Source of the DNA: Sphingomonas montanisoli
GTDB lineage: Bacteria > Pseudomonadota > Alphaproteobacteria > Sphingomonadales > Sphingomonadaceae
NCBI RefSeq assembly: GCF_008274695.1
Contig: NZ_VTOU01000003.1
Coordinates: 124,001-188,000, forward strand
Length of the DNA: 64,000 nt
Reading direction: 5' to 3'
Numbering within the stretch: the first letter of the stretch is position 1; each line of letters begins with the position of its first letter. A program made the position numbers and the translations under genes. The notes beneath the pieces are model-generated. The model was not told where the DNA came from, did not search any database, and saw only the letters and a list, made by a program, of their open reading frames with translations. Shown here one piece after another: positions 26,682 through 35,819 of this stretch.

Positions 26682-27967
26682 TGTCACTCAACGAAGCACT
26701 TTCGCGCACCCTCCTCCTCATGCGGACCGACCTCGACGCCTCGGTCCCCGACGGAGCCTTGGTCGATGCGCTGACTTCCGTCCGCGTGGTGCTCCACGCG
26801 GGCGCCGACGCGATGGCGACGCATTCCGGGCAGACCGCGCTCGTCACCGCAGCACTCACCATGGCGCGGTCGGGCCATGAGGTATGGATCGACGGCGCAG
26901 ACGTCGACACCATCGGTGCGCAGCCGCCGCTCGAACCCGGCAACCTGATCGACGCCATCGTCGCGGTCGGCCAGGACCTGCTGCCCGGCTGCTCGATCGC
27001 CCGAGGAGCCCCGCCGAATACTGACCTCGCGGTCACGATTGGCACGGTCGCCACGAGCATCGGGTCTACCCGCCGCATCGCGATCGACGCGGGTGATTGG
27101 TGGGGGCGGATCGCGCCGCAAAGCGCCGGTTGGTCCGGGTTGGACTGGCCGCTGGGCGGCATTTGCGCCGGTGTGCTGGTCGCCTCGGAGGCGTTCCGGA
27201 TCGCGATGCGGCGGCTCGCCAACCATGCCCGCGCCCGCGACTATTTCGATGAGCTTTATGCGGAAACCGCAGACGCCACCTTCGCGTTGGCGCCGGAGAA
27301 CACGCCGAAGACTATTTCGCTCCCGCACTTCGACCTTGTCAGCGGCGGCGCAATCGCGAACGCGGCGCTATTCGCTTTGGCCAGGCTACCGGGGGTGGTC
27401 GGCAGCGGCCGGGTGCTCGACGACGATGTGTCCGCGCTCAGTAACCTCAATCGGAACGCGCTACTGGTGCGCGGCGCGCTGGAGATCGCCAAGGTGACGG
27501 ACCTCGCACGTCGCGCGAAAGGTATTGCCATCGATCCCGAGCCCGTCCGCTACGTCATGGGCATGCCGGTAGCGCCTATTGTGCTGGTGGGCGTCGACGA
27601 CATTCCGTCCCGTTGGGCGGTGCAGGCGGCGGCGCCATACTGGCTGGGGGTCGGCGCGACGGAGGGGTTCGCCGTGCTGGTCTCGTCCCATACGCCGGGC
27701 CAGGCTTGTGTCGGGTGCCTGCACCCCGCCGCGGCGTCCCCGACCGGGCCCATCCCGACCGCTGCGTTCGTGTCCCTCCTGTCAGGCCTGTTGCTCGTCG
27801 CCCGCTGGCTTCGGTCGCTCGGCCTCGAGGGACCGGCGCTTGCCGACCAGCAGGCCTTTATCAACGCACTGCGTCCAGAGGGCTGGACCTATGGCGCGAT
27901 GCCTGTCGCCCCCAATTCCAGCTGCCCGGTCGGCTGCGCGGCCTCCACGACGCGCACAGCGGCCTGA
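26681..27967 (+). CDS. E1/ThiF-like adenylating enzyme
   Basis: A 428-residue protein. The C-terminal half has the ThiF/E1 Rossmann signature: SGGAIANAALFALARLPGV, then LDDDVSALSNLNRNALL, a lysine in EIAKV, and an aspartate in VGVDDIPSR. It ends with cysteine pairs CVGC and CPVGC, likely a zinc site or thioester region. The N-terminal half (VRVVLHAGADAMATHSGQTAL...ARSGHEVWIDGADVDTIG) looks like a second, degenerate Rossmann domain without catalytic residues. It should adenylate the Gly-Gly end of the upstream ubiquitin-like protein. No E2-like cysteine domain is obvious in it or in its neighbours. Confidence 0.82.
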   Translation: MSLNEALSRTLLLMRTDLDASVPDGALVDALTSVRVVLHAGADAMATHSGQTALVTAALTMARSGHEVWIDGADVDTIGAQPPLEPGNLIDAIVAVGQDLLPGCSIARGAPPNTDLAVTIGTVATSIGSTRRIAIDAGDWWGRIAPQSAGWSGLDWPLGGICAGVLVASEAFRIAMRRLANHARARDYFDELYAETADATFALAPENTPKTISLPHFDLVSGGAIANAALFALARLPGVVGSGRVLDDDVSALSNLNRNALLVRGALEIAKVTDLARRAKGIAIDPEPVRYVMGMPVAPIVLVGVDDIPSRWAVQAAAPYWLGVGATEGFAVLVSSHTPGQACVGCLHPAAASPTGPIPTAAFVSLLSGLLLVARWLRSLGLEGPALADQQAFINALRPEGWTYGAMPVAPNSSCPVGCAASTTRTAA

Positions 27968-27999
27968 GTGCGACAGACGCCGATCGCCCAATCCCAGGG

Positions 28000-30900
28000 T
28001 CAGCGGATCTCGATCCGTGTCATGACCGCGGCGATCGGCTGGTGCACCCAATACTCGAAGCGCGTCCGCCCGGTGACGCGCTCGATCGCGCGGGCGTAGA
28101 CCGAGACCTGACCCGCGAAGGCGCGCAGGCGCTCCTCGTCGAGCGCGACCGAGCCGGGGAAGCTCTTATGGTCGATGATTGCATAGCCGTCGCCGAGATC
28201 GACCAGCAGGTCGAGGCGACCGGATAGCACCTGCAGGCCGTCCTCCGCGTGCACCGGCCACTCGCGGAGCGCGGTCGCGCCCGCGAACCGCGTGCCAACG
28301 AATGTGTGAAGGCGATCGGCGATGGTCACCAGATCCGCCGGCGCCACATGGGGCACGCCCCAGCGCAGGAGCGCGGCCTCCGCCTCGGACGTCCGCACCT
28401 CAAGGCCAGCGCCTGGGTCGTCGGAAGCGAGGAATCGGTGAATCGCCTCGCCAAGCAGCTGCAGATCCGGATTGCCTACCAGCGGGATACGCGCGCCGAG
28501 CCCGTCCGTGCCCGTTACGACCACCCCGGCATCCTTCAGCACCGCGTCACTCGGCCGTAGCCGTAGCGGCGGATGCGCGACACGCGCCGTCGTGGGACGG
28601 CCGTATTCGATCACGGTCTCCGCTGCCTCCTCCACAGGCTGCAGAACCTCGGCGCAGGGCCGCGCCGGGAAGCGCGCGGCGGCGACGGTCACCGCCGCGC
28701 CTACGTCCGCGATGAGAGGCGAACCCGCGTCGTCCGTAAGCTCGTCGAGCCACGGCAGGGCGCCACCGGTCGTGGCAAGCACGAGATGGTCGCGCGCGCG
28801 CGTCATGCCGACGTAGAGCAGGCGCGTGCGCTCCAGCCGTTCGGCGGCGATCGCGGCGATCCCCTGCGGGCTGACCGGAGCGCTCACATCGAGATCGACG
28901 TCCTTTTGCTGCTCGCCATAGGGCCAAGGCCAGTAACGCAGCACCCGTCGAGCAAGTGGAGCGCCCCAATCGGGTGAACCCTCATCCTCGGCAGTCAGCC
29001 CGAACGGTGACCCGCGCGCCGGCGCGTCGAGCTCGGTCAAGACCACGACGGGCCATTCGAGGCCCTTTGCACCATGGTAGGTCATGATATTGACCGCGTC
29101 GGGATGCGTGCTCTCGGGCTGGCGTGCATCGTCGCGGTCAGCGATCCATGCGCAGGCGCCGGCCAGCGTGGCGGCCTGACGCTCCGCGCGCTGTTCCTCT
29201 TGATAGCCCTCGACCAAACCCCTGAGTGCTTCAAGATTCTGCAGGCGCTGCTCGGCCTCGCCCCAGCGCAGGATGGTGTCGAGGACAGTGTCTGCGTGAA
29301 GCAACGCGTCGAGCACTTCGGCTGGCGTCAATTGCGGCGCACGTTCACGGATCACCGAGAGCGCTTCGGCGAACGGGAGCTGGGCGACGAGGCCCGCGCG
29401 TGCGTCGGCTTCGAAAACGGCGGCGAACCAGCCTTCGCCGTCTGTGCCGAGACGGGCAAGCTCCGCGAGCGCGAGCGTGTCGCTGCCGTCGGCGATCCAG
29501 CGGAACGCGGAGAGCGCGAACTCGATCTCGGGTTGATCGAGAAGTCCCGAGCGCTCGACGGCGACACGGACGCCGTGCGCCGCGAGCGCCGCCGCGAGAT
29601 CGCTGACTTGCGCATTACTGCGGCAAAGCACCGCCACGTCGCCGCCGCGCGCACCGCGCGTCGCACCACTCCGTTCGGTGACCGGCCAACCGGCGGGGTC
29701 GGCGAGCAGGCCGGCGATCCTGCTGGCGAGCATCGCCGTGCGCTCGTCCTTCCGCTTGCCCGTCATCGGAAGGAAGGAAAGGGCGGCCGGGAATGCGGGA
29801 TCCTCAGTCCGTGCGCATCCCTCGAAGCAGATCTCCTCCTCGGCCATGCCGACCCGCAGCATGTTCGGGGCAATCGCGGCGTTCACGAAGTCCGCCAGTT
29901 GCGGCCGTGTCCGGAAGGAGCGGCGCAGATATGCCACCCCGCCGCCCGATGCTGCGGTGATCGCCGCCGCCGCCGCCGTGGTGAGCGCCGGGTCGGCGTC
30001 GCGGAAACCATAGATCGACTGCTTTGGATCACCGACCCAGAGATTGCGGCCGGCAATGCGCGAAAGCGCGGTGAAAATGGCGATCTGGATCGGGCTGGAA
30101 TCCTGAAACTCGTCGACGAAAACGGCACCGATCAGCTCGCGCAGTCGTGGGCCATTCGCCGGGTCGGAGATGATTTCGAGCGCAAGCATTTCCTGGTCGA
30201 CGAAGTCGAGCAATCCTCGCGCACGCTTGTGCGCAGCATATGCCTCCATGCACCGCGCTGCGCAGTCGAACACAAGTTCTAAATAGCGCTCAATATCGGC
30301 TCTCAGCGCGGGATGACGGGGATGGGCAGCCGCCGCGGCGATCACTGCCGCGAACAAGCCCGCGTCCGCCTTGGTGGCGCCGAGCTTGGTGAGCCGCGCC
30401 CAATCCGACCACGGCAGCCTGTCGCCTGACACCAACGTCCGTAGGGTCTTCTCCACAACGGGGACATCCTTGGAGAGCGTCGTGGCCTTGAGACCTGCGC
30501 GGCCACGCTCGACCTCGACCACGCACGACTCAAGCGCCAGGCGAAGAGATTGATCGAGGGCGTCGCCCGTCTCGCCGGCCGCTGCGGCGGGCAGGAGCGC
30601 AACAAGGCTAGTTGCCGAGCGTTCGGCGCAATGCGCGAGCCTGTCGGCGGGTATTCCATTTGAGCGCGCGAGGTCCACGGCGCGCCTGACCTCGTCATGC
30701 CATCCTCTGATAGTCCTGCCATGCGCCGTATAGCTTCGCGCCTGCAGGCCGAAGCGCTCGGCGACCTGCGCGATCGCCGGGCCGCTTTCCTCGATCACGG
30801 CGCCTACAGCGCGGGAAAACACCGCAGCCTGACGATCTTCCGCAATGACCTCGGCGACCGGGGACCTCCCGAGCTCAAACGCGAACTCCGCGATAAGCGA

Positions 30901-31164
30901 TCCGCACACTGAGTTCACGGTGCCGATGCGCGCCGAAAGCATCGCGGCCGCGAGATCGGCCCGACCGCCCTCGATCAGTCGGGCCCGGATACGGCCCGAC
31001 AGCTCCGCCGCTGCGCGCTTTGTGAAGGTGGTCGCCAGGACGCGGTGCGGCGGTATGCCGCCCATAACCTCCGCCACGATCTCTTCGACCAAGCGGTAGG
31101 TCTTGCCGGTACCGGCGCTGGCGATGATCGTATCGACCTTGTTCTGCACGTTAGCCTCCGTCAT
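28000..31164 (-). CDS. AddA-like UvrD helicase-nuclease
   Basis: The protein has 1054 residues from the ATG at 31164, which overlaps the stop of the partner gene as ATGA. It is an SF1 helicase of the UvrD/AddA type: Walker A ASAGTGKT near residue 18, motif Ia [11 protein letters not shown], motif [47 protein letters not shown] and [13 protein letters not shown]. The C-terminal RecB-type nuclease shows [17 protein letters not shown]. It is shorter and more divergent than typical alphaproteobacterial AddA, so I read it as an accessory copy. It converges on the E1-like gene with 32 bases between them. Confidence 0.85.
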   Translation of the reverse strand: MTEANVQNKVDTIIASAGTGKTYRLVEEIVAEVMGGIPPHRVLATTFTKRAAAELSGRIRARLIEGGRADLAAAMLSARIGTVNSVCGSLIAEFAFELGRSPVAEVIAEDRQAAVFSRAVGAVIEESGPAIAQVAERFGLQARSYTAHGRTIRGWHDEVRRAVDLARSNGIPADRLAHCAERSATSLVALLPAAAAGETGDALDQSLRLALESCVVEVERGRAGLKATTLSKDVPVVEKTLRTLVSGDRLPWSDWARLTKLGATKADAGLFAAVIAAAAAHPRHPALRADIERYLELVFDCAARCMEAYAAHKRARGLLDFVDQEMLALEIISDPANGPRLRELIGAVFVDEFQDSSPIQIAIFTALSRIAGRNLWVGDPKQSIYGFRDADPALTTAAAAAITAASGGGVAYLRRSFRTRPQLADFVNAAIAPNMLRVGMAEEEICFEGCARTEDPAFPAALSFLPMTGKRKDERTAMLASRIAGLLADPAGWPVTERSGATRGARGGDVAVLCRSNAQVSDLAAALAAHGVRVAVERSGLLDQPEIEFALSAFRWIADGSDTLALAELARLGTDGEGWFAAVFEADARAGLVAQLPFAEALSVIRERAPQLTPAEVLDALLHADTVLDTILRWGEAEQRLQNLEALRGLVEGYQEEQRAERQAATLAGACAWIADRDDARQPESTHPDAVNIMTYHGAKGLEWPVVVLTELDAPARGSPFGLTAEDEGSPDWGAPLARRVLRYWPWPYGEQQKDVDLDVSAPVSPQGIAAIAAERLERTRLLYVGMTRARDHLVLATTGGALPWLDELTDDAGSPLIADVGAAVTVAAARFPARPCAEVLQPVEEAAETVIEYGRPTTARVAHPPLRLRPSDAVLKDAGVVVTGTDGLGARIPLVGNPDLQLLGEAIHRFLASDDPGAGLEVRTSEAEAALLRWGVPHVAPADLVTIADRLHTFVGTRFAGATALREWPVHAEDGLQVLSGRLDLLVDLGDGYAIIDHKSFPGSVALDEERLRAFAGQVSVYARAIERVTGRTRFEYWVHQPIAAVMTRIEIR

Positions 31165-33824
31165 GCCAGCCCCCTGACACGGCACAGCGTTGCATAATCG
31201 CACCAGTCGCAGTGCACATCGCGAGTGATGCCAAGTGCGGCGGGAATGCTGTCCTCAACACCTTGTACGCCCGTCGCGAGAAGCGTCCCTGCCTCCGCGC
31301 CCTCTCGCCACGTCCGCCAAGCCGCGAGGATTGCGGCCCAGGTGTCCGGAAAGGAACGTGCCCCTTCGACTGGTCGCCCTACGAGGCCGGTGCCGGCCAA
31401 GGTCAGGAACTGCCGCTGGTTCAACAGGAAATAACCGGCCCGGTAGGGGCTGTCGCCAGCGACCAGCGCGCCGTAGGTCGCGAGCTGGACTGCGCGGCCG
31501 GTCGCAATCTCATTGACACGCGAACGGTCGCTGCGCGTCCACTTCAGGTCCACGATTACGGCGTGTCCGGCGCGGTCGCGAGCGACGAGGTCGACTGATC
31601 CCTGCATCGCGAGCAGGGTCTCGAAAATTCCGCTGACCTGTTTCTCGGTCGCCTCTACCGTCAGATCGTTCTCCGCGAGGCAGCTAGCGAGACTGGCCAT
31701 GGCCGCAGGAAGTCTTCGCCGCGCCGAGTTCAGCTCTTCGGCGAACTCCGGGTGTCGGAGCGGCGCTGCCAACTGATCGATCCGCCCCTCGAGCAGATCG
31801 GCTGTGCGCCGTTCGGCCTCTGCTGGACCGGGCGGATCGCCGGGCGCGAACACCTCTCGAGCGATCGCATGCGCTAGATTCCCTAGCAACTGGTTTGCAT
31901 CGGGGATCGAGCGGACGCGACCGGGTCGTAGCCTTGCGACATGCCGCAGGGCCCACATCAGCTGACAGGAAAAGAGGTTTTCGAGCGACGTCGCAGATTC
32001 CGCCGCCCCGGCAATACGTGCCGAGAACCCGCTGGGTACGGTCCAGGCGAATTGTGGGGCGGGAAGCGCTCGTGGCTCGATGGCCCGGCGCCCGATGGTC
32101 GTACCAGCAAGTTCGAGTGTCGGCCCGCGCAACGCCGCCTCGAGGGTGACGCGCGTCCCTACGCGGTCCAGCGCCGGCTTCAGGCGATGGGCAAGCGGAT
32201 GCGCCATCTCGTCCGCCTCGCAACCGGGCCCTCCCGAGACAAAGACGATGCGCTCCCTCGCATGCATGACCGATCGCTCCCAGGCCGCACTTGCGGCCCG
32301 GGCGGCAAGCGTCATATCGTCGGCGGGACAGCCAGCTGCCGCGAGCTCTTGCCGCTCAGCATCGGTCCAAGGTGAGCGGTCGGCACCCTCGCGGGTAGTA
32401 GAAAAGTTCCACCAGACCACCGTGTCCCGCGGCGCCCAGATTGCACCCGGGTGAGGGACGCTGCGCCATTGCGCGGCCTCAGCCTGCGAGCCTGGATTCG
32501 GGTGCCCGATGTCGAGCGCCTGATCTATCACTCGCTCGACCAGCAGACGCGGTATAAGATCGCGGCCAAGCGCCGCGAGCGCCGCGCGCACTTCGCCGGC
32601 CAACGTTGATGTCAAGGCGTAGAGCAGGTCGCCGGTGGCAGCGTAACGGCGTACCGCCCACGCGGTTACGCGGTCGCAGATGCCGAGCGCCTGCGGGAGC
32701 GGCATCCCGGATACAGGATCTGCCATTTCCAGCTCAGTCCACTCCCGCCAACGGGCGAGCCTGGGATCTACGGCGGCGAGAGCGTCCGTGTCGTCTACGG
32801 CGTACTCGCGCTCGTTGGCGGCGATCGCTTCCCAAGCTTCGACCCATTCGGGGCCGCCACGGCCAGGCGCCTGCTCGAGGGCAGAGGCGAGCCGCCGCGC
32901 CGCGCGTGGAGCGATCGGAGAGGCTGGGAAGATTAGCAACTCCATGAGGGCCTGCGGATCAAAAGGCGCCCAAGCCCCTCTAAAGGCGAGCAACAGAAGC
33001 TGAAGGGAACCACGGTGGATCGACGAACGGCTCCGACCAGCCCGCGGCTGGCCGGTTGCATTCAGCCCGTGGTCTAGGAGGTCAGTGTCATCCTCTTGTG
33101 CTACGAGCGCCACGTTACCGTGCTGGCCGGCGAACCACTGACCCAGCACCTCCGCCGCAAGGGGCTCGCTTGCCGAGGTTGCCAGCGTCACGGAGCCGTC
33201 AGCGCCGGACTCGGGCACGACCCCGTCAGCGATCCACCGCTGCAGGCGGCCGAGCGATGTGGTCGGCGCCGCAGCGGCGGTGATCCCCACGTCCTCTACG
33301 GAGCAACCGAGGACTTGAAGCCTCTCCACCACACGGCGCAGCGGTGACGGGAGCAGTTGTGCGGAATCAATCAACCGGAGGCTCGTGATCGGCGTGTTCG
33401 TCGATCCGTCAAGTTTCACAAGGATAGCGGTAATTCGATCAGCAAGGCCAGGAGCAAGATCGGTTGCAGCGTTGGAGGCCATGGCCAGCTGTTTGAGGCG
33501 CATTCCGGACCAGGTCGCTTCGCTACGCCAACCGAGGCCAACGAGCTCGTCGCGCCAGCCGAGAAGGGTTCGCGCCGTAGCCCAGGGGTCCATGGCTAGG
33601 GAGCGAGACCAGAAGTAGTCGCCGTCGAGCGCTTCCAGAGCCGACTGGAATCCGGCGATCCGTACCACCTGTGGGCGGCGCGGACCGCCCAGGCCCACCG
33701 CCGTCTCTAGGATATCGACAAAGCCCGCCGGGCCTACGACGGGCTGCCCCAGCGCCCCGGTGCCGACGCCACCGTGATCAGGGCTGGCACCACCATCTGC
33801 CCAAAGGCCAAACACTACGTCCAT
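31161..33824 (-). CDS. AddB-like PD-(D/E)XK nuclease
   Basis: The protein has 887 residues from the ATG at 33824, preceded by GGGAGGG nine bases upstream. The N-terminal part is an inactive-helicase-like region without a clear P-loop. The C-terminal region has a nuclease core ([23 protein letters not shown]) and cysteines in FSCQLMW and [11 protein letters not shown] that would form the AddB-type iron-sulphur cluster. It overlaps the AddA-like gene by four bases, so the two form a complex-like pair resembling AddAB. In the island it probably processes DNA ends. It could also be a second, horizontally acquired recombination enzyme. Confidence 0.8.
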   Translation of the reverse strand: MDVVFGLWADGGASPDHGGVGTGALGQPVVGPAGFVDILETAVGLGGPRRPQVVRIAGFQSALEALDGDYFWSRSLAMDPWATARTLLGWRDELVGLGWRSEATWSGMRLKQLAMASNAATDLAPGLADRITAILVKLDGSTNTPITSLRLIDSAQLLPSPLRRVVERLQVLGCSVEDVGITAAAAPTTSLGRLQRWIADGVVPESGADGSVTLATSASEPLAAEVLGQWFAGQHGNVALVAQEDDTDLLDHGLNATGQPRAGRSRSSIHRGSLQLLLLAFRGAWAPFDPQALMELLIFPASPIAPRAARRLASALEQAPGRGGPEWVEAWEAIAANEREYAVDDTDALAAVDPRLARWREWTELEMADPVSGMPLPQALGICDRVTAWAVRRYAATGDLLYALTSTLAGEVRAALAALGRDLIPRLLVERVIDQALDIGHPNPGSQAEAAQWRSVPHPGAIWAPRDTVVWWNFSTTREGADRSPWTDAERQELAAAGCPADDMTLAARAASAAWERSVMHARERIVFVSGGPGCEADEMAHPLAHRLKPALDRVGTRVTLEAALRGPTLELAGTTIGRRAIEPRALPAPQFAWTVPSGFSARIAGAAESATSLENLFSCQLMWALRHVARLRPGRVRSIPDANQLLGNLAHAIAREVFAPGDPPGPAEAERRTADLLEGRIDQLAAPLRHPEFAEELNSARRRLPAAMASLASCLAENDLTVEATEKQVSGIFETLLAMQGSVDLVARDRAGHAVIVDLKWTRSDRSRVNEIATGRAVQLATYGALVAGDSPYRAGYFLLNQRQFLTLAGTGLVGRPVEGARSFPDTWAAILAAWRTWREGAEAGTLLATGVQGVEDSIPAALGITRDVHCDWCDYATLCRVRGLA

Positions 33825-33979
33825 TTCGATATTCCCTCCCAAGGGAACCATGTCAGTTCGATAGTGATAGACGCAATCGGCTTCTTGTCCGATCTGAGCA
33901 GAATCAGTTGGGACGAACCACCCGCGACGTGATCACCGGTCTCAATCAAGACTAAGCGAAGCAAATTGCGCCGATCGGA

Positions 33980-34007
33980 AAGCCGCACTGAATTTTGCGG
34001 CTTTTTT
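33980..34007. terminator. Strong intrinsic terminator between AddB-like gene and integrase
   Basis: AAGCCGCA at 33980-33987 pairs with TGCGGCTT at 33996-34003, followed by a T-run to 34007 on the plus strand. On the minus strand it follows the integrase stop with a short TTT, so it can serve both strands. It isolates the integrase from the AddB-like promoter region. Confidence 0.7.
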
Positions 34008-34049
34008 CGGGGCTCAACTCAGAGAAGGTCAATCTCCCGCGACCAACAG

Positions 34050-35336
34050 CTAGGCCGCCAGCCGCCCGCCGCCATCCATCTCCGAGTGATCGCGAACGCT
34101 GTTCGCTCGACCGTCTAACAAGTCGGCAATTTTGGCCGAAACTCGATCGACCGCTTCTCGCAGCGCTTCCTCAATATGGATGTATCCCTGTGTAACGCCG
34201 CGCTTTCCGTGCCCTAGTAGGGCCGCGATCGTAAGCTCGGTATATCCCAGGTCGCCCGCAACGCTGCCGAACGTGTGGCGAAGCGTGTGAGCTGTCACGC
34301 CTTCGATTTTGGCTGAAATGCAGAGCCGCTGCAGAACGTCCGGGACCTGCTTATAATGGCTGTCGCCAGAATCGGACGGGAACACATACGGGCAGCTTGC
34401 AATCTCGGGCTGGGCCTCGATGACCGCCAGGGCCAACTTTCCGATTGGCCGGTCTTGAGCGCCGGATTTCGTGTCGGGGAAGTGGACCGCGCTGCCTTCG
34501 GCGTCGACCCAGGCTCGCTCCACCTCCTGCGCCTCCGATAACCGAAATCCACTGAGCGCGATTAGGCGCACCGCCGCGAGGCCGGTCGGACTTTCGTCGC
34601 GGCTCGCAGCTAATCGCATGGCGGCGCCGAGCTTGCCAAGCTCGATCGCGCTCAATCGCCGCGTCCGACGACTGCTCGCCATGCGGCGTGCGCCCTTTGC
34701 GGGGTTGCTGTCGATAACGCCCAAGCGCACCGCATGCTCGCACATTGAGTGGAGCGTCGAAATGACACGCGACGCAGCGCCGCTTCCGCCAGTTGTCTTC
34801 CGTCCGCGACCCTTGCCCTTGTCGGCGGCGCTCTTCCCGCCGGCAATGTCGGCCTGCATTGCTTCGATGTCCGCTGGCTTGAGCCCGCTCACCTTTCGAT
34901 GGCCGATTAAGGGCCGGATATGACGATCGATACGGCTCCGCTCCATGCGGACCGTGGATGCCTTGATCGGCAGGCGCCGCCGTCCGAGCAGCCGGCCGGC
35001 TTCAGCTTCCTTAAGATACCAGTCGCACACCTCGCCGATCGTTGGCGCCGCACGCTTGGCTTCTTTCACATCTGCCGGGTCCACGCCGCGCGTAACGTCG
35101 GCAAGCATCCGGATCGCCTCCTTGCGCGCCTCATCCACTGAGAACACAGGGAACCGCGCGTAAACGCTCCGACGCAGTCTTCCATCGGGGCTTCGATACT
35201 GAAGCACATACGACTTAACACCGGTCGAGCCCACCCGAACGCCAAACCCCTTCAGCTCGCCGTCCCACAGGAAGGTCTGGCCAGCAGACGGCACCTTTGC
35301 GCTCTCGATCATATGGGTCGTAAGTTTGCCGGCCAT
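34050..35336 (-). CDS. P4-type tyrosine integrase
   Basis: A 428-residue site-specific recombinase. The N-terminal arm-binding domain (DUF4102-like: FLWDGELKGFGVRVGSTGVKSYVLQYR) is followed by the SAM-like core-binding region and the catalytic domain. The catalytic residues are visible: Arg in LSGFRLSEAQ, Lys in TKSG, His-x-x-Arg in HTLRHTFG, His in LGHGK and the nucleophile Tyr in QGYIH. The ATG at 35336 has GAGG nine bases upstream. It lies 188 bases from a tRNA-Thr 3' fragment. Integrases of this type insert into tRNA 3' ends, so this enzyme probably mobilised the accessory region to its left. Confidence 0.92.
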   Translation of the reverse strand: MAGKLTTHMIESAKVPSAGQTFLWDGELKGFGVRVGSTGVKSYVLQYRSPDGRLRRSVYARFPVFSVDEARKEAIRMLADVTRGVDPADVKEAKRAAPTIGEVCDWYLKEAEAGRLLGRRRLPIKASTVRMERSRIDRHIRPLIGHRKVSGLKPADIEAMQADIAGGKSAADKGKGRGRKTTGGSGAASRVISTLHSMCEHAVRLGVIDSNPAKGARRMASSRRTRRLSAIELGKLGAAMRLAASRDESPTGLAAVRLIALSGFRLSEAQEVERAWVDAEGSAVHFPDTKSGAQDRPIGKLALAVIEAQPEIASCPYVFPSDSGDSHYKQVPDVLQRLCISAKIEGVTAHTLRHTFGSVAGDLGYTELTIAALLGHGKRGVTQGYIHIEEALREAVDRVSAKIADLLDGRANSVRDHSEMDGGGRLAA

Positions 35337-35524
35337 CACTCTCTACCTCGGGCAGCGATATTACGCCGGACGCCGTCGCATGAAAAGTAATAAGCGCGTA
35401 ATCGCATTGCCGGATGGAAGCGGCTATATATGGGCTGGTTGTCTCCGAGATAACTGACGGTTTTGCAAAGATTTTAAGGCAATATCGCAGAATGGGTGGG
35501 CAACGGATATGAAGCTTTCGCTCG

Positions 35525-35569
35525 TTGGTAAGGCTGAGGTCGTGAGTTCAATCCTCACCGGCAGCACCA
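35525..35569 (+). other. 3' fragment of tRNA-Thr(GGT): integration attachment site
   Basis: The 45 bases run from the anticodon loop (TTGGTAA, anticodon GGT) through a T-arm (GTGAGTTCAATCCTCAC) to the 3' end CGGCAGCACCA. The sequence to its left does not form an acceptor or D-arm, so this is a partial tRNA, not a working gene. Such fragments are left at the far end of elements that integrate into a tRNA gene. The intact tRNA-Thr was not found in the window and should lie further left. Confidence 0.82.
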
Positions 35570-35768
35570 CCCAGTCCGTGATTTCACCGAAATCCGGCTG
35601 GGTTTGAAAGAGGCCCCAAAAAGCCCGCAGTTCCGCGCCTTTTTTGGCGATCGGTTTTCAGTTCAGGACAGAGATGGCCCAATTCTCGCACTCGAAGCGA
35701 GAAATGTCGGCCTTCGTCTCTGGTCGCCACTTTCGTGTCCTGACTTTACATTCGCCCCGAAATGCGAA

Positions 35769-35794
35769 GGCGCGCCTCCGGAGGGAGACGCGCC
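35769..35794 (-). terminator. Hairpin after the serine recombinase gene
   Basis: GGCGCG at 35769-35774 pairs with CGCGCC at 35789-35794, with an inner CTCC/GGAG pairing. It lies 26 bases beyond the recombinase stop on the minus strand. There is no long T-run, so termination strength is uncertain. Confidence 0.45.
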
Positions 35795-35819
35795 CAAAGA
35801 GCAGCGAGGGGGTTGCGGA

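Larger units (their letters stand above)
35340..35819. other. Integrase-recombinase intergenic region with att scar
   Basis: About 480 bases without a gene. It holds the integrase promoter side, the tRNA-Thr fragment at 35525-35569, an interrupted stem ACCCAG...CTGGGT at 35569-35603 that could be the old tRNA terminator, and the terminator-like hairpin at 35769-35794. Confidence 0.6.

Noticed and set aside
25478-27967. Type II CBASS operon
   Set aside because: JAB and E1-like genes are present, but there is no CD-NTase or CBASS effector and no E2 domain. The modifier is a triple ubiquitin-like protein, which CBASS does not have.
29074-30282. 402-codon open frame antisense to the AddA-like gene
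   Set aside because: It is fully covered by a gene with strong helicase motifs on the other strand and has no recognisable domain.
35525-35569. A complete, functional tRNA-Thr gene
   Set aside because: There is no acceptor 5' strand or D-arm to the left of the anticodon loop, so only the 3' half exists.
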